The notes below the pieces were generated by a model. It was not told the origin of the DNA. It searched no databases and saw only the letters and a list, made by a program, of their open reading frames with translations. Below, piece after piece: positions 32,510 through 44,182 of a stretch of DNA of 64,000 nt. Position 1 is the stretch's first letter, and every line of letters starts with the position of its first letter. Source of the DNA: Marsupella aquatica (taxonomy: Eukaryota; Marchantiophyta); contig OZ316898.1 of assembly GCA_973895155.1 (NCBI GenBank), forward strand, positions 4,092,001 through 4,156,000, in the 5' to 3' direction. The translations under genes and the position numbers were made by a program.

Positions 32510-35500
32510 ACAGGAATCACTCGGCCGGTTAAGTGGGTAAAGCAGGAAGGCACCCTAGGAACACCTTAGTATAGTGACAAAACAAGGAAAATATAAACAA
32601 TTAGGGGCAACCATGGAACCCGGGCAGAGGCCGGAGGTAAGGCTGAGGGTGAAAACCCGATTAGGGTTAGGGCGCGTTAAGCGTCGGCGGCTAGGAAGGA
32701 TCAACGGGAAGAAGGACCGGCAGAGGAGAGGGGTAAGGAGCGCTTGCAGGAGATGGTGGCTCATTTGCGAGCACGAACTAGGCAGACGACTACGGGAGGC
32801 CAACTATTGTCAGCTGCTTAGGCAAGCACTCGGGGAGAGAGTAGATACCGACGATCAACCTAAGGAGGGTATGAGCAACGTCAATCAAGCGGCACATTTC
32901 TGGGGATGCCTGTTCGAACGGGCAACTGAGTACATCAAGACTTACGAGGACGAGGAGTCAGAAAGGGCAGCTCGAGAACGGCAGGAGCTCGCTCGATTGT
33001 GGGAGCTGCAGAAGACGGCTTTCTTAGGAGGCGAACTCATCAAGGACGAGTTCCTGTGGACGCCTACTTCCAATCAACTCGACGATCTTCTGTTTTGCAA
33101 AGACAGCGTCGTCGGCATCCGAGAGGCCATCAAGAACTGCAACGACATACACTGGGAATTAAAGGGTAGCACGGAAAGGTGGACCCAGGCAACGGTGCTA
33201 GGAGAAACCTCCACGGCAGCAGAGATGAAGAGGAAGGGAGCCGTCAACGATGAAGCCACCCCGGCAAAAAGAACGAGGTCGGCGGCACCAAAGAAGCCAG
33301 CCGAGCAGCAGAGCAGGAGGCAAGGAGAAGCCGAAGAGGAGGAGGTCGATCCCATCAAGGCCATTCCAACCAGGGATGACACCTGGAAGGGCTGGGCGGC
33401 AACCCTACCGGTGGAGGTGCAACTACATTTTGCACGGGAGGAGGATGCATGCTTTACGGCCATGCAGACCAAGAAGTACCAAGGCTTCATGGCCGGATCC
33501 GGCTTGGAGGCCTTTGTAAGATTACCATGGCTGAAGCCGGAGGTACCGGAGTCAGACCTATTAGAATTTGTGGGGTCATGGGAACCCGAGACCAATTGCA
33601 CGAGGATATATGGGAAGGATTTCTATCTTACTCCCAAGGTGATTGCCGAAGTGTTTGGCTTGCCGATGGGCAATAAGACCAAAGTTGATACCAGGAAGAC
33701 CTTGCCTGACAAGGAGTTCCGGTCGTTCCCCGGGCCATCAACGAAGAATGGCTTCTTCCGGAACACCTGCACCAACCCGCACATAGGAGAGATGATCGAC
33801 TTCTTGCGGGTGACCATGCATTGTAACTTGCCAAGGGCAGAGATCGGCAAGGCACAGGTCTATCTGGCAGAAAGGCCAGACCCAAGCCGGGACTACAACG
33901 GGTACCTCCTCAACCAATTGAAGAAGATCTTAAAGGAGGAGCAGCAGGTAATCGGCATGGGGAGCGTGTCGCGGCTTGGCTATCACATGCCGCTGTTGTG
34001 CCGGTATGCCAGAGGTCAGACTTTTGCCCCGGTACTTCCCCTGTAGGTAAGGGCACCCGAGGAAGCTCCAACGCCGAGGCCGTTGGCTGAGAAGCCTCAA
34101 CCACCTGTTAGTCCTACGATCGAGCAAGTGTTTAGGCCCAGGAAGGAAGACTTGCCGATGCAGCAACCAGGCATGCAGAGTCTGCTGAAACTACTGGAGA
34201 AAGAAAAGAAATCGGCATCGGCAACAACAACGGCAACGGCAACAATGCAGGACACTACTACAGAGGTAGGCCTACACCGGCTCACAAGAGAAAACCCCTT
34301 TGCTGGAGACAAGGAGAGAATCAGGCCGGAATCCAAGCCAGGTGTTCGAATGTACGTGGGAACCTCAAGCTTCGAATCTGAGGCAGAATTGCCTGAAGCT
34401 CCTACCGAGGAAGAGGAGAGGGAGAAGCCGGAAATCCAAGAGGTAGAGGAGGCAGTGGAGGACTGCAGCCATGATAATTCCGGCTATGGGTCGGACCATC
34501 ACGTTCCAGGAGTAAGGACCTGTGGCCGGTTTGTCCCCACACTTCCAAGGGTAGTGCGAGGGGACCCCAACCAGCAGAGTAGCCCTGAGTCTCCCCCACC
34601 AGATGTTGCTCCCCCGAGCTTCGACGGCATAAAACAGACGGTGCAGGAATTTCAGGAGCGAATCAAGCAGGAGGAAGAGGCCGCCCTGGCTAAGGAAAAG
34701 GATTTACCAGGAGGAGATTGGCCGGAGGACATCAGGCGGCTAGCCGAAAAAGGAAGCAAACCTCTAGCCACGATTGAAGAGATCCGCAGGACGGCTTGGG
34801 AGCAGAGGCCACAATGGGCGATGCCGATCACTTCTACTTACTCCACCTACGCTAAGAATAGAGCCATGGAGTATGGTGAGATGTGTGGGGAACTTGCGCT
34901 CGGCATCTTTGGAGAGGAGTTGGAGGTAGGACCCTTTTTCCATAGGGAGCAGTTGGAGAAGCACCAATTAGAAGAAGCGGTGGCTTTAGAGAGAAGCAAG
35001 AAGGACGAGGTCATTCGGCGGCTTAGGAGGATGGGAGCCAAGATTGAAGATCTAAGGGCGGCCAAGAAAGCCCAAGATGAACTGCGGATTAAACGACATG
35101 AGCTGAACATCATGCAGGGGTAGTTGGACGCCGCGCAGGCTGATAATCAGAATATCAAGGATAAACTGACTCAGACGCAGGAAGAGTTGGCCGACACGAT
35201 CAAAGAAAGGGAAAAGTGGAAGCAAGAGCTGAAGAATACAGAGGAGGCCCACATAACAGCCAACAGCCGGGCCATGGCGGAGACCCAAAGAAAGGAATGG
35301 GCGTTGAAAGGGGAGCTCGAGAAAATCCGCGGAGCCCTTGAGCAGAAGGAGGTCGAGTTAGGGAAATCCTATCAAGGGATTATGGCGCTGCAGCAGGAGC
35401 TTGCATCCCTGACGGCCAGCTTCAAGGCCGACCTAAGGGAGAAGGACGAGATGCTCGAACAGACTTACGCCAAGATGAACCAGATGGAGTCTGTCATCAT

Positions 35501-37145
35501 TGCAGAGCTCGACAAGGAGCTAAGAGCAACCCAGGAGGAGAAGGCTACCTTGAAGAAGGAATTGGAGGAAGCCCACAGGGAGCAGGAGGAGGCCAAAAAC
35601 GAGCTGGAGGGGGCACGTAAGGACCTGGATGAAACCCAAGAGGAGTTGGAGGAAATCACGAGGAAGATGGAGAACCTACAGCGGCGGGCCGACAACCAAA
35701 CAGAGCGGCTGAAGAAACAAGCCGCAGTATTTAAATGCTTAGCTGCAGCAGGTCCATCTCCTGTTGGGACAAACCAGTTACCAGGGGTGGTAATTGCCGA
35801 AGGACAAGCCGCGCCACCTGCACCAGTGCCGGAGGTAAGTGGGAAGGGGAAGGGACCAGCTGCCGAGCCACCAACGAAGAAGAAGCGGAAACCTTCAGGG
35901 TCAAGGAGTAATACGACTTCACAGGCCGTGGTGATCAAGGAGGTAGACCCAGCACCGACCCCAGACAGGGTCACGGCTAAGGATCCAACTACCCTAGGGG
36001 AAGGGGAGGCCGAAGCTGTGGGGTTGGCTGAAGCCGAAGCCGTGGGGGTGGCTGAAGCCGAAGCCGTGGGAGTTGTCGAGGCTGAAGCCGAAGGTGGACC
36101 CAGTCAGGCCGATGGAGAGTTGACTCGGTCAAGGGCAGGTAATCTGTCAGTAGGCGGGCCAACGGCAGTGGCTGAGGAGGAAGTGTTGGGGGCGTCCATT
36201 GAGGATCCACCACCGGTGTCGTGACGGTGCAAGGGCGCCGTTCCTTTTAGGGAGGGCGGACGTGGAGGGAGGAGGCGTGAGTGGGCAGGGCGGGCACGGA
36301 TCTCCACGTTTAGGATTAGGATCAGAACCAGGAGCGGCCCTGACACTTAGCTTAGTGGGATTGCGGTCCCACTGGTAGGAGCAACACTTGTGCTCCTGCC
36401 TTGCTGTACATAGGTAGATTCGGGCAAGTAGATTACTGTTAAGTAGATTAGGCTTACGATGCAAAGAATGGCGGATCCACTACCAGGATAAGTACCTGGG
36501 CAGCGGGGAGCTCAGGGCCTCTTCTTTAGCAAGTTTTTAGTTTGCACCAGCCGGGCTGGGATCAAGTAGTACGAGAAGCTCTCGGTTAGTCATACAGTGA
36601 CCCTTGTGTATATTCATGTTTCCTCATGCCTAAGAGCTGAATAGAGTTGGCCTCACGGCTTAGTTCGCAGAACTTGTGTATGAGATGTACTGTTTGTATG
36701 GCAAGTGCATGGTATGACTCAGTCAGAATGAGTCATTTTGCTATTTGTGTGTCGCATTAACTTGTGTGAAGAGTGCCCACATCAACAGAAGGAAGGAAAG
36801 TAAGCAGGGGAGTGAGAGTTGGATGTGTCGAGCTGAGAGAGGTCTTAGCGGCTTAACCAAGCCTATTGGGGATCATTCCGGCGGCGGAATCCAAACATAC
36901 CTAACAAGACGGAGGGGAAGACAGGGGAAGACAGGGGAAGGCCTATATTAGGCCGGCTACGTATCTCATGACCCGATGAAGGATCTGTCCAGTATATGTG
37001 TGTAAAATGTTAATAGTAGTAGTAGAAGGTTAGCAGCGTCCCATGCCGCTAAGCCGCGGAAACGGCCTCGCCAAGCACGAAACCTGCGGGAATCGGCTTG
37101 AGCTGGGGGGTTTCTTGGGTTTAGGGAGCCATGGGACGCACCACA
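32498..37145 (+). repeat. 3' LTR of the gypsy element
   Basis: 4,648 bp, the same length as the 5' LTR, TGTGATGCC...GCACCACA. Contains the pol stop codon at 32,507-32,509 and a further copy of the LTR ORF beginning at 32,613. Confidence 0.95.
32613..36224 (+). pseudogene. LTR-encoded PMD-like/coiled-coil ORF, 3' LTR copy, two stops
   Basis: ATG 32,613 lies 104 nt after the pol stop, making this the third coding unit of the element. The frame is open through the PMD-like region to TAG 34,044-34,046, then to TAG 35,121-35,123 inside the coiled coil, then to TGA 36,222-36,224. Both stops are CAG in the other copies. The first stop also changes the exact splice-donor-like CAG|GTAAGG found at this place in the other copies to TAG|GTAAGG. 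Confidence 0.9.
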
Positions 37146-37150
37146 TGACT

Positions 37151-37600
37151 TGTCCGAGACCTTCATGAAACAGCGACTCCAAAGTTGTTGGTGTCATGTT
37201 AGTCACACCTTCTTGACTGAGTTTTGGTGAAGTTTTGAGGAGTCATGTTTACAACTTTTAGGGAAGTTGTAACTATAACTCAGTTAAGGCAATTAGGTTG
37301 AAGTCATACAAGCGACTCTACATTAGAGTACAACTTATGAGAGCACAACATTTGAGCCCTTCAACCTTAAAGTATGGGATCTAACCCAATACATATGATT
37401 TTGGATACACCATATGTCATCCCACATAGATTTAATTATAGTCAGGTCATACCATTTGAAACCATTACTGAGTATTCCATCATTATTCCTGCCCCCATTT
37501 AGACACCATGAAGCGCGCCCCAGCCCCATTCAACTGCAAAAAGGATTTGTCAAAGCTTGCTAACCTAACTTAATGCTTTTTGTAGTCAATCTCTAATTTT
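37151..37600. repeat. Subterminal-type repeats continuing the CACTA-like end
   Basis: Repeats of AAGTTGT/ACAACTT (for example CCAAAGTTGTTGG, TACAACTTTTAGGGAAGTTGTAAC) and AAGCGACTC/GGAGTCATG motifs. Contiguous with 21,581-21,625 once the gypsy element is removed. Confidence 0.45.
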
Positions 37601-39918
37601 TCTATCGCCGTCTTCTGGTCGTGCCAAAAAGGTGCTTAATTATCACCCAATTTCAGCCTCACATATGTAGCTAGGTTGGGTTTACTTATTGCCATGCCCC
37701 ATAAACCTTCATGTTTCCCATGCCCCCTTCATATATGACAACCAATGCATGGTTCATGTTCAATATAAGTCCAACTTAAATGTCCAACTTAAATATATAT
37801 GATCAGCTCTTCACTACCCCAACCCTAAAAAAGTGTACTTATCATAATGGTAATGTGGGGTCATATATACCTGACTATTTGGCCTCATTTTCACCAAAGG
37901 GGGTGGTTCAAAGTTGTGACTAACCACTCACCCCACATATAACTATTGCGTAAGTCCTTTGGTTTCAAAGGAAAAAACTAATTAGGCAAATCATAGACTT
38001 TTGTGTCTCTTTTGTGCTTTCAATGTCTCCACTTCAATGTGCGTGAGTGTGCCTTTGGACACAAGTTTAGGGTGCGCGGGTTTCGTTTAACACGGCAGCA
38101 GAGTGCAAAGTTGAGTTGAATGTGCGCGGGAACTCGGTTTAGGGAAAAACTAGCTTGTCCATTCTGCTGTCGGCCGGGGACATTCATCGTGCCTGAAGGT
38201 TTTGTGAAGGGTTTTGTGCGAGGAGCTTTACGGACTTCACTCTCGCTTGAGAGATGGTGATGGCAGGCAGGTGCAACAGCAGTGCTTGATCAAGGCTAGA
38301 CTTTATTGCGTAAGTCCCTGCTCGTCGTCTGGATATGTCATTGTTGTCGGGGTCTTCATGCTCGTCTGATTTGTCTTCTGCTCTTTGTGGCCGAGAGTCG
38401 ACTACCTCACTCACTGACTTCTTGTCCAATGCATACCACAACCCTATTCCTCGTTCTTAGTCTACGAATTGTTTCCAAAACTATTCGGAGAAACTGAGTC
38501 AAAGTGTCGTTCGTTGAGTGTTGACAGTGTCGCTCTTTGGCAAGCAGGAAGGTGCTTTTTCCGGGTTTCCATCGTAAGGTTACGAGCTTCTGTTGTTGCA
38601 GCTGTGACCGACAACTGAGGAGCTACAACCAAGAGCTTATTGATTTGCAGCACTGCCGTGGACGAGGAGCTGTGGAGGGCCGGGGAGCTGCAAGAAAGTG
38701 GGGAGTGATCTTGAAGGCCAACTATCTAGCGTGAGGTAGATCATCGTGGCTGCAACATTGACCGGGCCTTTTTTTGCGTTGGGCACTGTGAGTAAGGTAG
38801 TCTACGGAGGCGCGAAAGAGTCACGAGGAGTCGAGTTCAGCTACGGCAGTATTTACTTCAATTGTCCCAATGTGGTTGGCGTGAGCTGCAAGTGAGCTTA
38901 GCTGTGTGCACATTTCATGTAAGTCAGGTGGTCGGTGTTTTAGGCATTGCGGAACTTGATTGACCACCCCATGGCTAAGGTTTAAGGTGCGGACTACAAC
39001 AAATATGTGTTGTTGCTGAAAGTGTTGGTGGTGAGCGACAACTGGTATTGTTTCAGCTAAAGGGAGCACATTGGAGCTTGTGTATCCATGACCTGCGACC
39101 GATTGCGGCTGCCTGTTGTTACAATCGCCGAATCAATCACGCACCCAATCTTGCGGGTAGACACAACTTTGCGGGAGTGTTGAAGGTTTAGGGTGAGCAA
39201 CAGCGGAGAGCTCATTGCTTGGTGGCAGGGTTCAAGGTGGATGATCGGGCTGCAAGGCCAACCGGGGACTTGTTTTGCATTGAGCGATTGCTGCGGATTG
39301 CTACGCAGCTTCAGTTAGGGCGGCTTGGTGCTACATCGGCACACGTAAGGCTGCAATCCCCTATCGACGCGGACTCACCTCGTGACTGCAAGTATAGTTG
39401 TCTAGGTGATGTATGCATTGCGTGTTTAGGGTCTAGGTGACATCGCTGCTAAGCAAAATTTGTGAGCTGCCTAGGTCCATTGCCGAATGTTGCTTCCTTT
39501 AAATTACCTGGTGCCTGCTGTTACAATCGCCTGCTCAATCATGCACCCAATCGCCTGGAGCTCATTTGCCTGGAGCTTCATCCGTCAGATTCAAACTGTT
39601 ATTGCTGCTCTGCCCTTTTGCCATGGGTTGCCGGCCTACCGGATGCTATCAACAGATTAAGAACAAGTCATATCCTAAGTCCCGGTGTTGCAGTGATGTC
39701 CCCGACCCTAAGATGCTTTCCGAACTCATCTTTCTTGTTTCCTGTTGCTGCTGATGTATGTATGTTCTCCCCTATTTTTGCTTACAGATTGGTCTCTCCA
39801 CACTTCTTGCTTGACATGATTGTTTTGCTCCTCCCTGTATCAGAACATGCCTTGTGCCCGGCGGTGGGGTGGGGGGGTGAACAGACGACCTTAAGGTTCA
39901 CTACATTTCTAGGAACTG
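37601..39918. other. No gene recognised; upstream part of locus A
   Basis: Short open frames without domains. From about 39,735 the sequence is clearly homologous to the region before 54,755 in locus B (for example GGTCTCTCCACACTT.TTGCTT and TTTTGCTCCTCCCTG). It may include promoter or 5' UTR of the locus A genes. Confidence 0.45.
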
Positions 39919-40079
39919 TGCATCTTTCAGCTGATTTTAGCCGCAAGTTCCCTTGCTTTCCCCTGTTTTTGCTAAGATCCCTCCCACTAATCACATGCAT
40001 CTTTCAGCTGATTTTAGCCGCAAGTTCCCTTGCTTTCCCCTGCTTTTGCTAAGATCCCTCCCCACTAATGACATGCATC
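39919..40079. repeat. About 77-bp tandem duplication
   Basis: Two near-identical units starting GCATCTTTCAGCTGATTTTA (39,920 and 39,997) and ending CTAAGATCCCTCC(C)ACTAAT. Present only in locus A. Confidence 0.9.
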
Positions 40080-41128
40080 CTTTACTTTTCTCGGTGGCCC
40101 GTGCGCCTGCCTTCCTACTTTCGTTCTTATGGACTCTCCTTAGGTTTTCATTCACCTGGTTTTGGACTTTTTGCTCCGGTGGAATCTGTCTTGACAACTT
40201 GTGTTTGTTCTAATTGTTAATATCTCAAGAGGGTCGTCAACTAAGCTGAAAGGAGTCAAAGCTAACTACAAGCTAGCAAATACAGAGAATGCTCCCAAGT
40301 CGAGTCAGGAGGAAGTTACTAAAACTAGACCTTCACAACTCTCGAAACTGGAAAGTGAAATTCAGCGTGAGACACGTAGCTGAAGGCCACAAGGATAACT
40401 ATATGGCCACGCTGTCCCCCATTCAAGTCCAAAGTCCTCTTCAGATTGTCTGAACTCCTATTGAATGTATTGAATAATTATTTCATCACAGAAATTTTCA
40501 GAACAAACACGGAAGCACCAGGGGGCTGAGGATTGGATATTGAGGCTGAAGACATTGAGGTAATAAACTAGGTGTGGTTCGGGTGACAATGTTAGCAACT
40601 GATGCTTCTTCAGGGGAACTTCCCATGTGCAGTTTATCCACACATGATTGACTTTGGTTCTTGCTGTTTTTCTTTTGGTGTACTCTTGAGTTTGGTGTCA
40701 CTCTATCCTTTCCTGTAGCCTCGAAATAGGAACACACCTGCTTAGTGGTCCCCAATCGCCCAATGATTTATAATGACTGTGTCTAGGTGATGTATGCATT
40801 GCATGTTCATTCCAAAAGAATGAATATGTACACTTTGCACAAACCTGGACAGATTTTGAATGTTATTTATCTGAGTTTCTGTTTGTGAGCTCTGACTTGG
40901 AGCCTTAACATTTGTGTTTATGTGGGGCTGAGCAGAGTTTGTTCCGTCTAGAAGCTGCTGTACTGAAGTGATCAGCCTCCGGCTTGGAGGTGAATCTTCA
41001 ATTTTTTGTGGATCCGAGTGACTTCTGTCCAGCTGAGTTTTGCTTTGTCGGGACGATTGTGTTTGGCTAAGATGCTAGATTGTGGCTTGTCTTCTTGCTT
41101 CCAGCTTGTGTATTTTCAATTAATCAAT
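40080..41128. other. No gene recognised
   Basis: No domain or RNA gene seen. A phrase GTCTAGGTGATGTATGCATTGC at 40,780 repeats one at 39,400. Confidence 0.45.
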
Positions 41129-41459
41129 CTATTCATTAAAAGTGAATTATTATTCAATTTGTGAACATTTGGGCAATAGAAAGTGTACATTTGGCTTTCA
41201 AAAAGTGTACATTTGGACAAGAAATAAAAGTGATGGCCATTAGACATACCACCATGTTCATCTTTTATAAATGAACTAGGATGAGACTACTTCTAGTAAA
41301 GATCATTTTTTCTCCCTCAAGTTTACAATTGACTATTTAGGTGTAGAGTATTGTACTATAGTATACCTTTTGGGGTTAAAAAATGTACATTTAGAGACCA
41401 AAAATTGTACATTTTGAGGCCTAAAAGTGAACAAAATAAAATACACTTTTAATGAATAG
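41129..41459. mobile_element. 331-bp AT-rich MITE with 16-bp perfect TIRs
   Basis: CTATTCATTAAAAGTG at 41,129-41,144 is the exact reverse complement of CACTTTTAATGAATAG at 41,444-41,459. The interior is AT-rich, non-coding, and holds repeated GTGTACATTTGG/AATGTACATTT motifs in both halves. If the outer TA is read as a TA target duplication, the TIR is TTCATTAAAAGTG. The superfamily cannot be settled from one copy. Confidence 0.7.
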
Positions 41460-42963
41460 GGTGATATTAATAGAAGTTGGGAACGAAGTGATAATTGAAT
41501 TTCCTTATATTAAGCATCTTCACCTAGAAACTCAATACATAAACTCCAGGATTCCCTCGGGACATAAAATGAGCCAAATTGTCTCAAAATTGGGAACCTG
41601 CACCCGCACTACTCAAACAATTGTGTTGGGCTTGGTGGCCTTGTAAGTCGTCTTTAGCTTTCGCAATGGAGGTTGAATCTTGCAGTACGTCAAGGGGAAC
41701 TTGATCTTTGAATCATGGAATTGCTTGGTACTTTCTCGCTTGCACAGAGAGACAGGGACTGTCGTAGTCTTCATGATCTGGATGCAAGGGAACCGAACTC
41801 TATGACAAGAAGCCATCTCATCATACATCTGCTCTGCAGCTCCGTTTCTTGTGGTATCACAATATTCCTTGTACATGTTGTGATAACCTATACGACTCTG
41901 ATACGTGGACCCAGATACCGAAGTTCTTAATTGTGGTGGGCTTCTTTTCGAAGATCTGGTAGACACATTATTCAGCATTTGCTAACTTCGAAACTAGAAG
42001 GGTAACACATTAAACAACAGAGAAACTCACAACATCCTCCTTTGGTCCTTCAGAGTCTGTACTTTGATTCTGAACTTTGACTGAGTTTTTGTTTACTAAA
42101 AGAATGTGACTGTGTAAGAGTTCCGTTTGGCAGTGGATTGGTTGAAGCACTTCATGCTAGTGTGTTGTCCACAGCTCTTCAACCAGCTTTCGTCTTCCTT
42201 GTCTTTCACCACTTACGATGACATCAATTCAGCTAAGACCATAGAAGGTTCCAAAGCATCTAACTTGTAAAATCGCATTCTGTTACATCAAGGACTAAGG
42301 TGTTGGGTGCCAAAGGAGACAGCACAACAAACACGCTGAAAAGACTTCAGGACTGGGTTCAACAAGGTAGTGAAGGTGCTTAGAGCCATAGTAAGTATGC
42401 ATTCTGTATCTTTCTCTGTTGATGTGAGCTTGTGCATAATGGGAGTTGTAGTTGGCAAGAGTTCCAAATATGAATAGATCCAGAAGTATGTGATCATGTA
42501 CTTGCTCTATAAAGTTCTGAAGATATAAGCATTTTCTATTAGACCAGGCAACTTGGGAGTTGGTAAGTGTCACCTGCATCTGAGGGGCTACACTGGGGCA
42601 TCAGTGGAGGTTCACTTGCACAACACGACAACCAGTGAATTTTCTCTCTGCTGCAACCTGCAAGGTGAGACTTTCGGTCTTTCTGGATGAAAAAACAGGA
42701 GTTTAATATTATTGATATACATGTCCGTTGAGAATATGGGTTTATCACCAAGCTCTTTGTCTTAGGAAACTCATAAACTCAGAATCAAATATGTACTATG
42801 CACGTTTCATGCTATGTGTATACTATGACCTGTAGTTGGAACCAAGACAATGAGTGGGAACTGATTAGTTTAGGTGGTTGCTGTTGGTGAGGCAAGTCGA
42901 CCTCCTGCTCACCTTGCTCATCAAAGGACGTGAACAGAGGACATCACAACGAAAGCAACACTT
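41460..42963. other. No gene recognised; upstream of the locus A Cys-rich ORF
   Basis: No domain. From about 42,600 it aligns with 59,950-60,231 in locus B (GGTGAGACTTTC..TCTTTCTGGAT, AGTGAGTGGGAACTGAT, TTGCTGTTGGTGAGGCAAGT), so it is part of the duplicated upstream region. Confidence 0.45.
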
Positions 42964-43413
42964 ATGGTGAGGACCCGCAACGCTGAACATGTGCAACTTG
43001 CACGCAAGGCAGAGATGTTGCGCCTTGAGTATGTCAGACTTGGGATCCTTCCAGCCCAGTCTGCATGGTACTTTGAGTACCCTGTTGTTTCCAGGAACAA
43101 CTACAGCCGGCCTCTACCTGCTTCAGTACCCTTCCCGACATCCTTGGTATTTGTGTCTCTTGTACATGACCCGCCACAAATTAGGTGCCAAGGGTGTGTA
43201 CACAGTTGCCAATATGACTGTCCTGCCTGTAGGGCTTCTGGCCCAGAATTGGATGACCGTTCTCTTGGATGCCAATTTTTGCACAGAGCACAATGTATCA
43301 TCTGGAACCACTCACCATCCTGCAGTGTGCCTGGTGATGTCACTTGTCCTGCCCTCCCAGACCCCACCACCGGTGACTTTGGTGTCTACACATGTTTGGA
43401 TCACATGCTCTAG
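42964..43413 (+). CDS. 149-aa Cys-rich protein of unknown function, locus A
   Basis: ATG 42,964 to TAG 43,411-43,413. The locus B partner (60,232-60,681) has the same length and differs at about 11 of 149 residues, with no indels, although the surrounding non-coding DNA diverges. That conservation of frame supports a real coding sequence. The N-terminus is basic (VRTRNAEHV). The C-terminal half has closely spaced Cys/His (QGCVHSCQYDCPAC, then SCSVPGDVTCP and YTCLDH), which could bind zinc. I do not recognise the family. It lies about 770 bp before the EDM2-like ORF and could be a separate gene or its first exon. Confidence 0.55.
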   Translation: MVRTRNAEHVQLARKAEMLRLEYVRLGILPAQSAWYFEYPVVSRNNYSRPLPASVPFPTSLVFVSLVHDPPQIRCQGCVHSCQYDCPACRASGPELDDRSLGCQFLHRAQCIIWNHSPSCSVPGDVTCPALPDPTTGDFGVYTCLDHML

Positions 43414-44027
43414 AGGACCACTTGTCACACCGCATGCACAGACCAGATACCATTGACCTATAGCTTAACACTCTGACTTCAACACAGAGGATATTTACTT
43501 AAAATTTGATGTATGAGCAATTTTGGGTCCAGGGTTTAGGGTCAACAGTACATAACTTATATCCTATTATGCCTGCACTAAGCAAAATATCCTAATTTAA
43601 GAGGCTAGCAAACTCGCATAAAAGTCTCTATTGAAAGACTGCTTTCATGACTGCTTTAACCTGGTGAACATTGCAACGTTGAATGAATTAATGGGCCATG
43701 TGATAATATGCAAAATGATTTATGCCTCACTTATTTGTCTCAGCCACTATCATAACCTATTTAGGATGTATAAATTTCAACCCTTATGACACTGCTTCAT
43801 ACCAATCCTCTTCGAAGAATGCCTGTTTTACATGTCACGACTATTGTATGTGATTCAAATGCATGAAATGTTGTTGCAGATCTCCTTTGGTGAATCATAG
43901 CCACAATTAAAATTGAGGTGTTGGTGGAGAAATTGTATTAGGGGATCAGTTTTGTGTGTGGGCTCAACATACCAAAAGTATGTGTGCTCTGCATCCTTGT
44001 GTGGCCATTCCAATTCATTGCAGTAGC
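43414..44027. other. Intron or intergenic DNA, locus A
   Basis: Non-coding, aligned throughout with 60,682-61,250 of locus B. Nothing else seen. Confidence 0.5.
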
Positions 44028-44171
44028 AAATGCCTTTGTACCTTAAATGCTAAATATATTTTACTTTCTGTGCAGTCTGCTAAATTGTAGAGTCTATCTA
44101 AATGCCTTTGTACCTTAAATGCTAAATATATTTTACTTTCTGTGCAGTCTGCTAAATTGTAGAGTCTATCT
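44028..44171. repeat. Exact 2 x 72-bp tandem duplication containing a splice-acceptor-like site
   Basis: Units 44,028-44,099 and 44,100-44,171 read identically. Each has TTTTACTTTCTGTGCAG, a polypyrimidine tract plus CAG. Directly upstream of the EDM2-like ATG at 44,183. Locus B has only related short TACTAAATTGTA repeats here. Confidence 0.9.
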
Positions 44172-44182
44172 CATGCGCAGGC

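Larger units (their letters stand above)
21626..37145 (+). mobile_element. Full-length Ty3/gypsy LTR retrotransposon with gene-bearing LTRs
   Basis: 15,520 bp, bounded by a perfect 5-bp target duplication TGACT (21,621-21,625 and 37,146-37,150). Both LTRs are 4,648 bp, begin TGTGATGCC and end GCACCACA. The internal region (26,274-32,497) carries a PBS-like site, a gag-protease frame and a pol frame in the order RT-RNase H-integrase. Integrase ends in a GPF module with no chromodomain, RT has FIDD, and the protease has DGGSG, so this is a non-chromovirus, most like the Athila-type arrangement. By eye I count about two dozen substitutions between the LTRs, mostly C/T or G/A, which implies a young insertion. 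The gag frame has one nonsense codon and the LTR ORFs two each, so this copy is not autonomous as it stands. It is inserted in a CACTA-like element. Confidence 0.95.

Noticed and set aside
32498-37145. 3' LTR looks closer to the solo LTRs than to its own 5' partner, suggesting gene conversion
   Set aside because: Differences split about evenly (roughly 13 private to the 5' LTR, 10 to the 3' LTR), as expected for separate mutation after insertion.
39462-40052. 196-codon open frame
   Set aside because: No domain, crosses a tandem duplication, and locus B does not preserve it.
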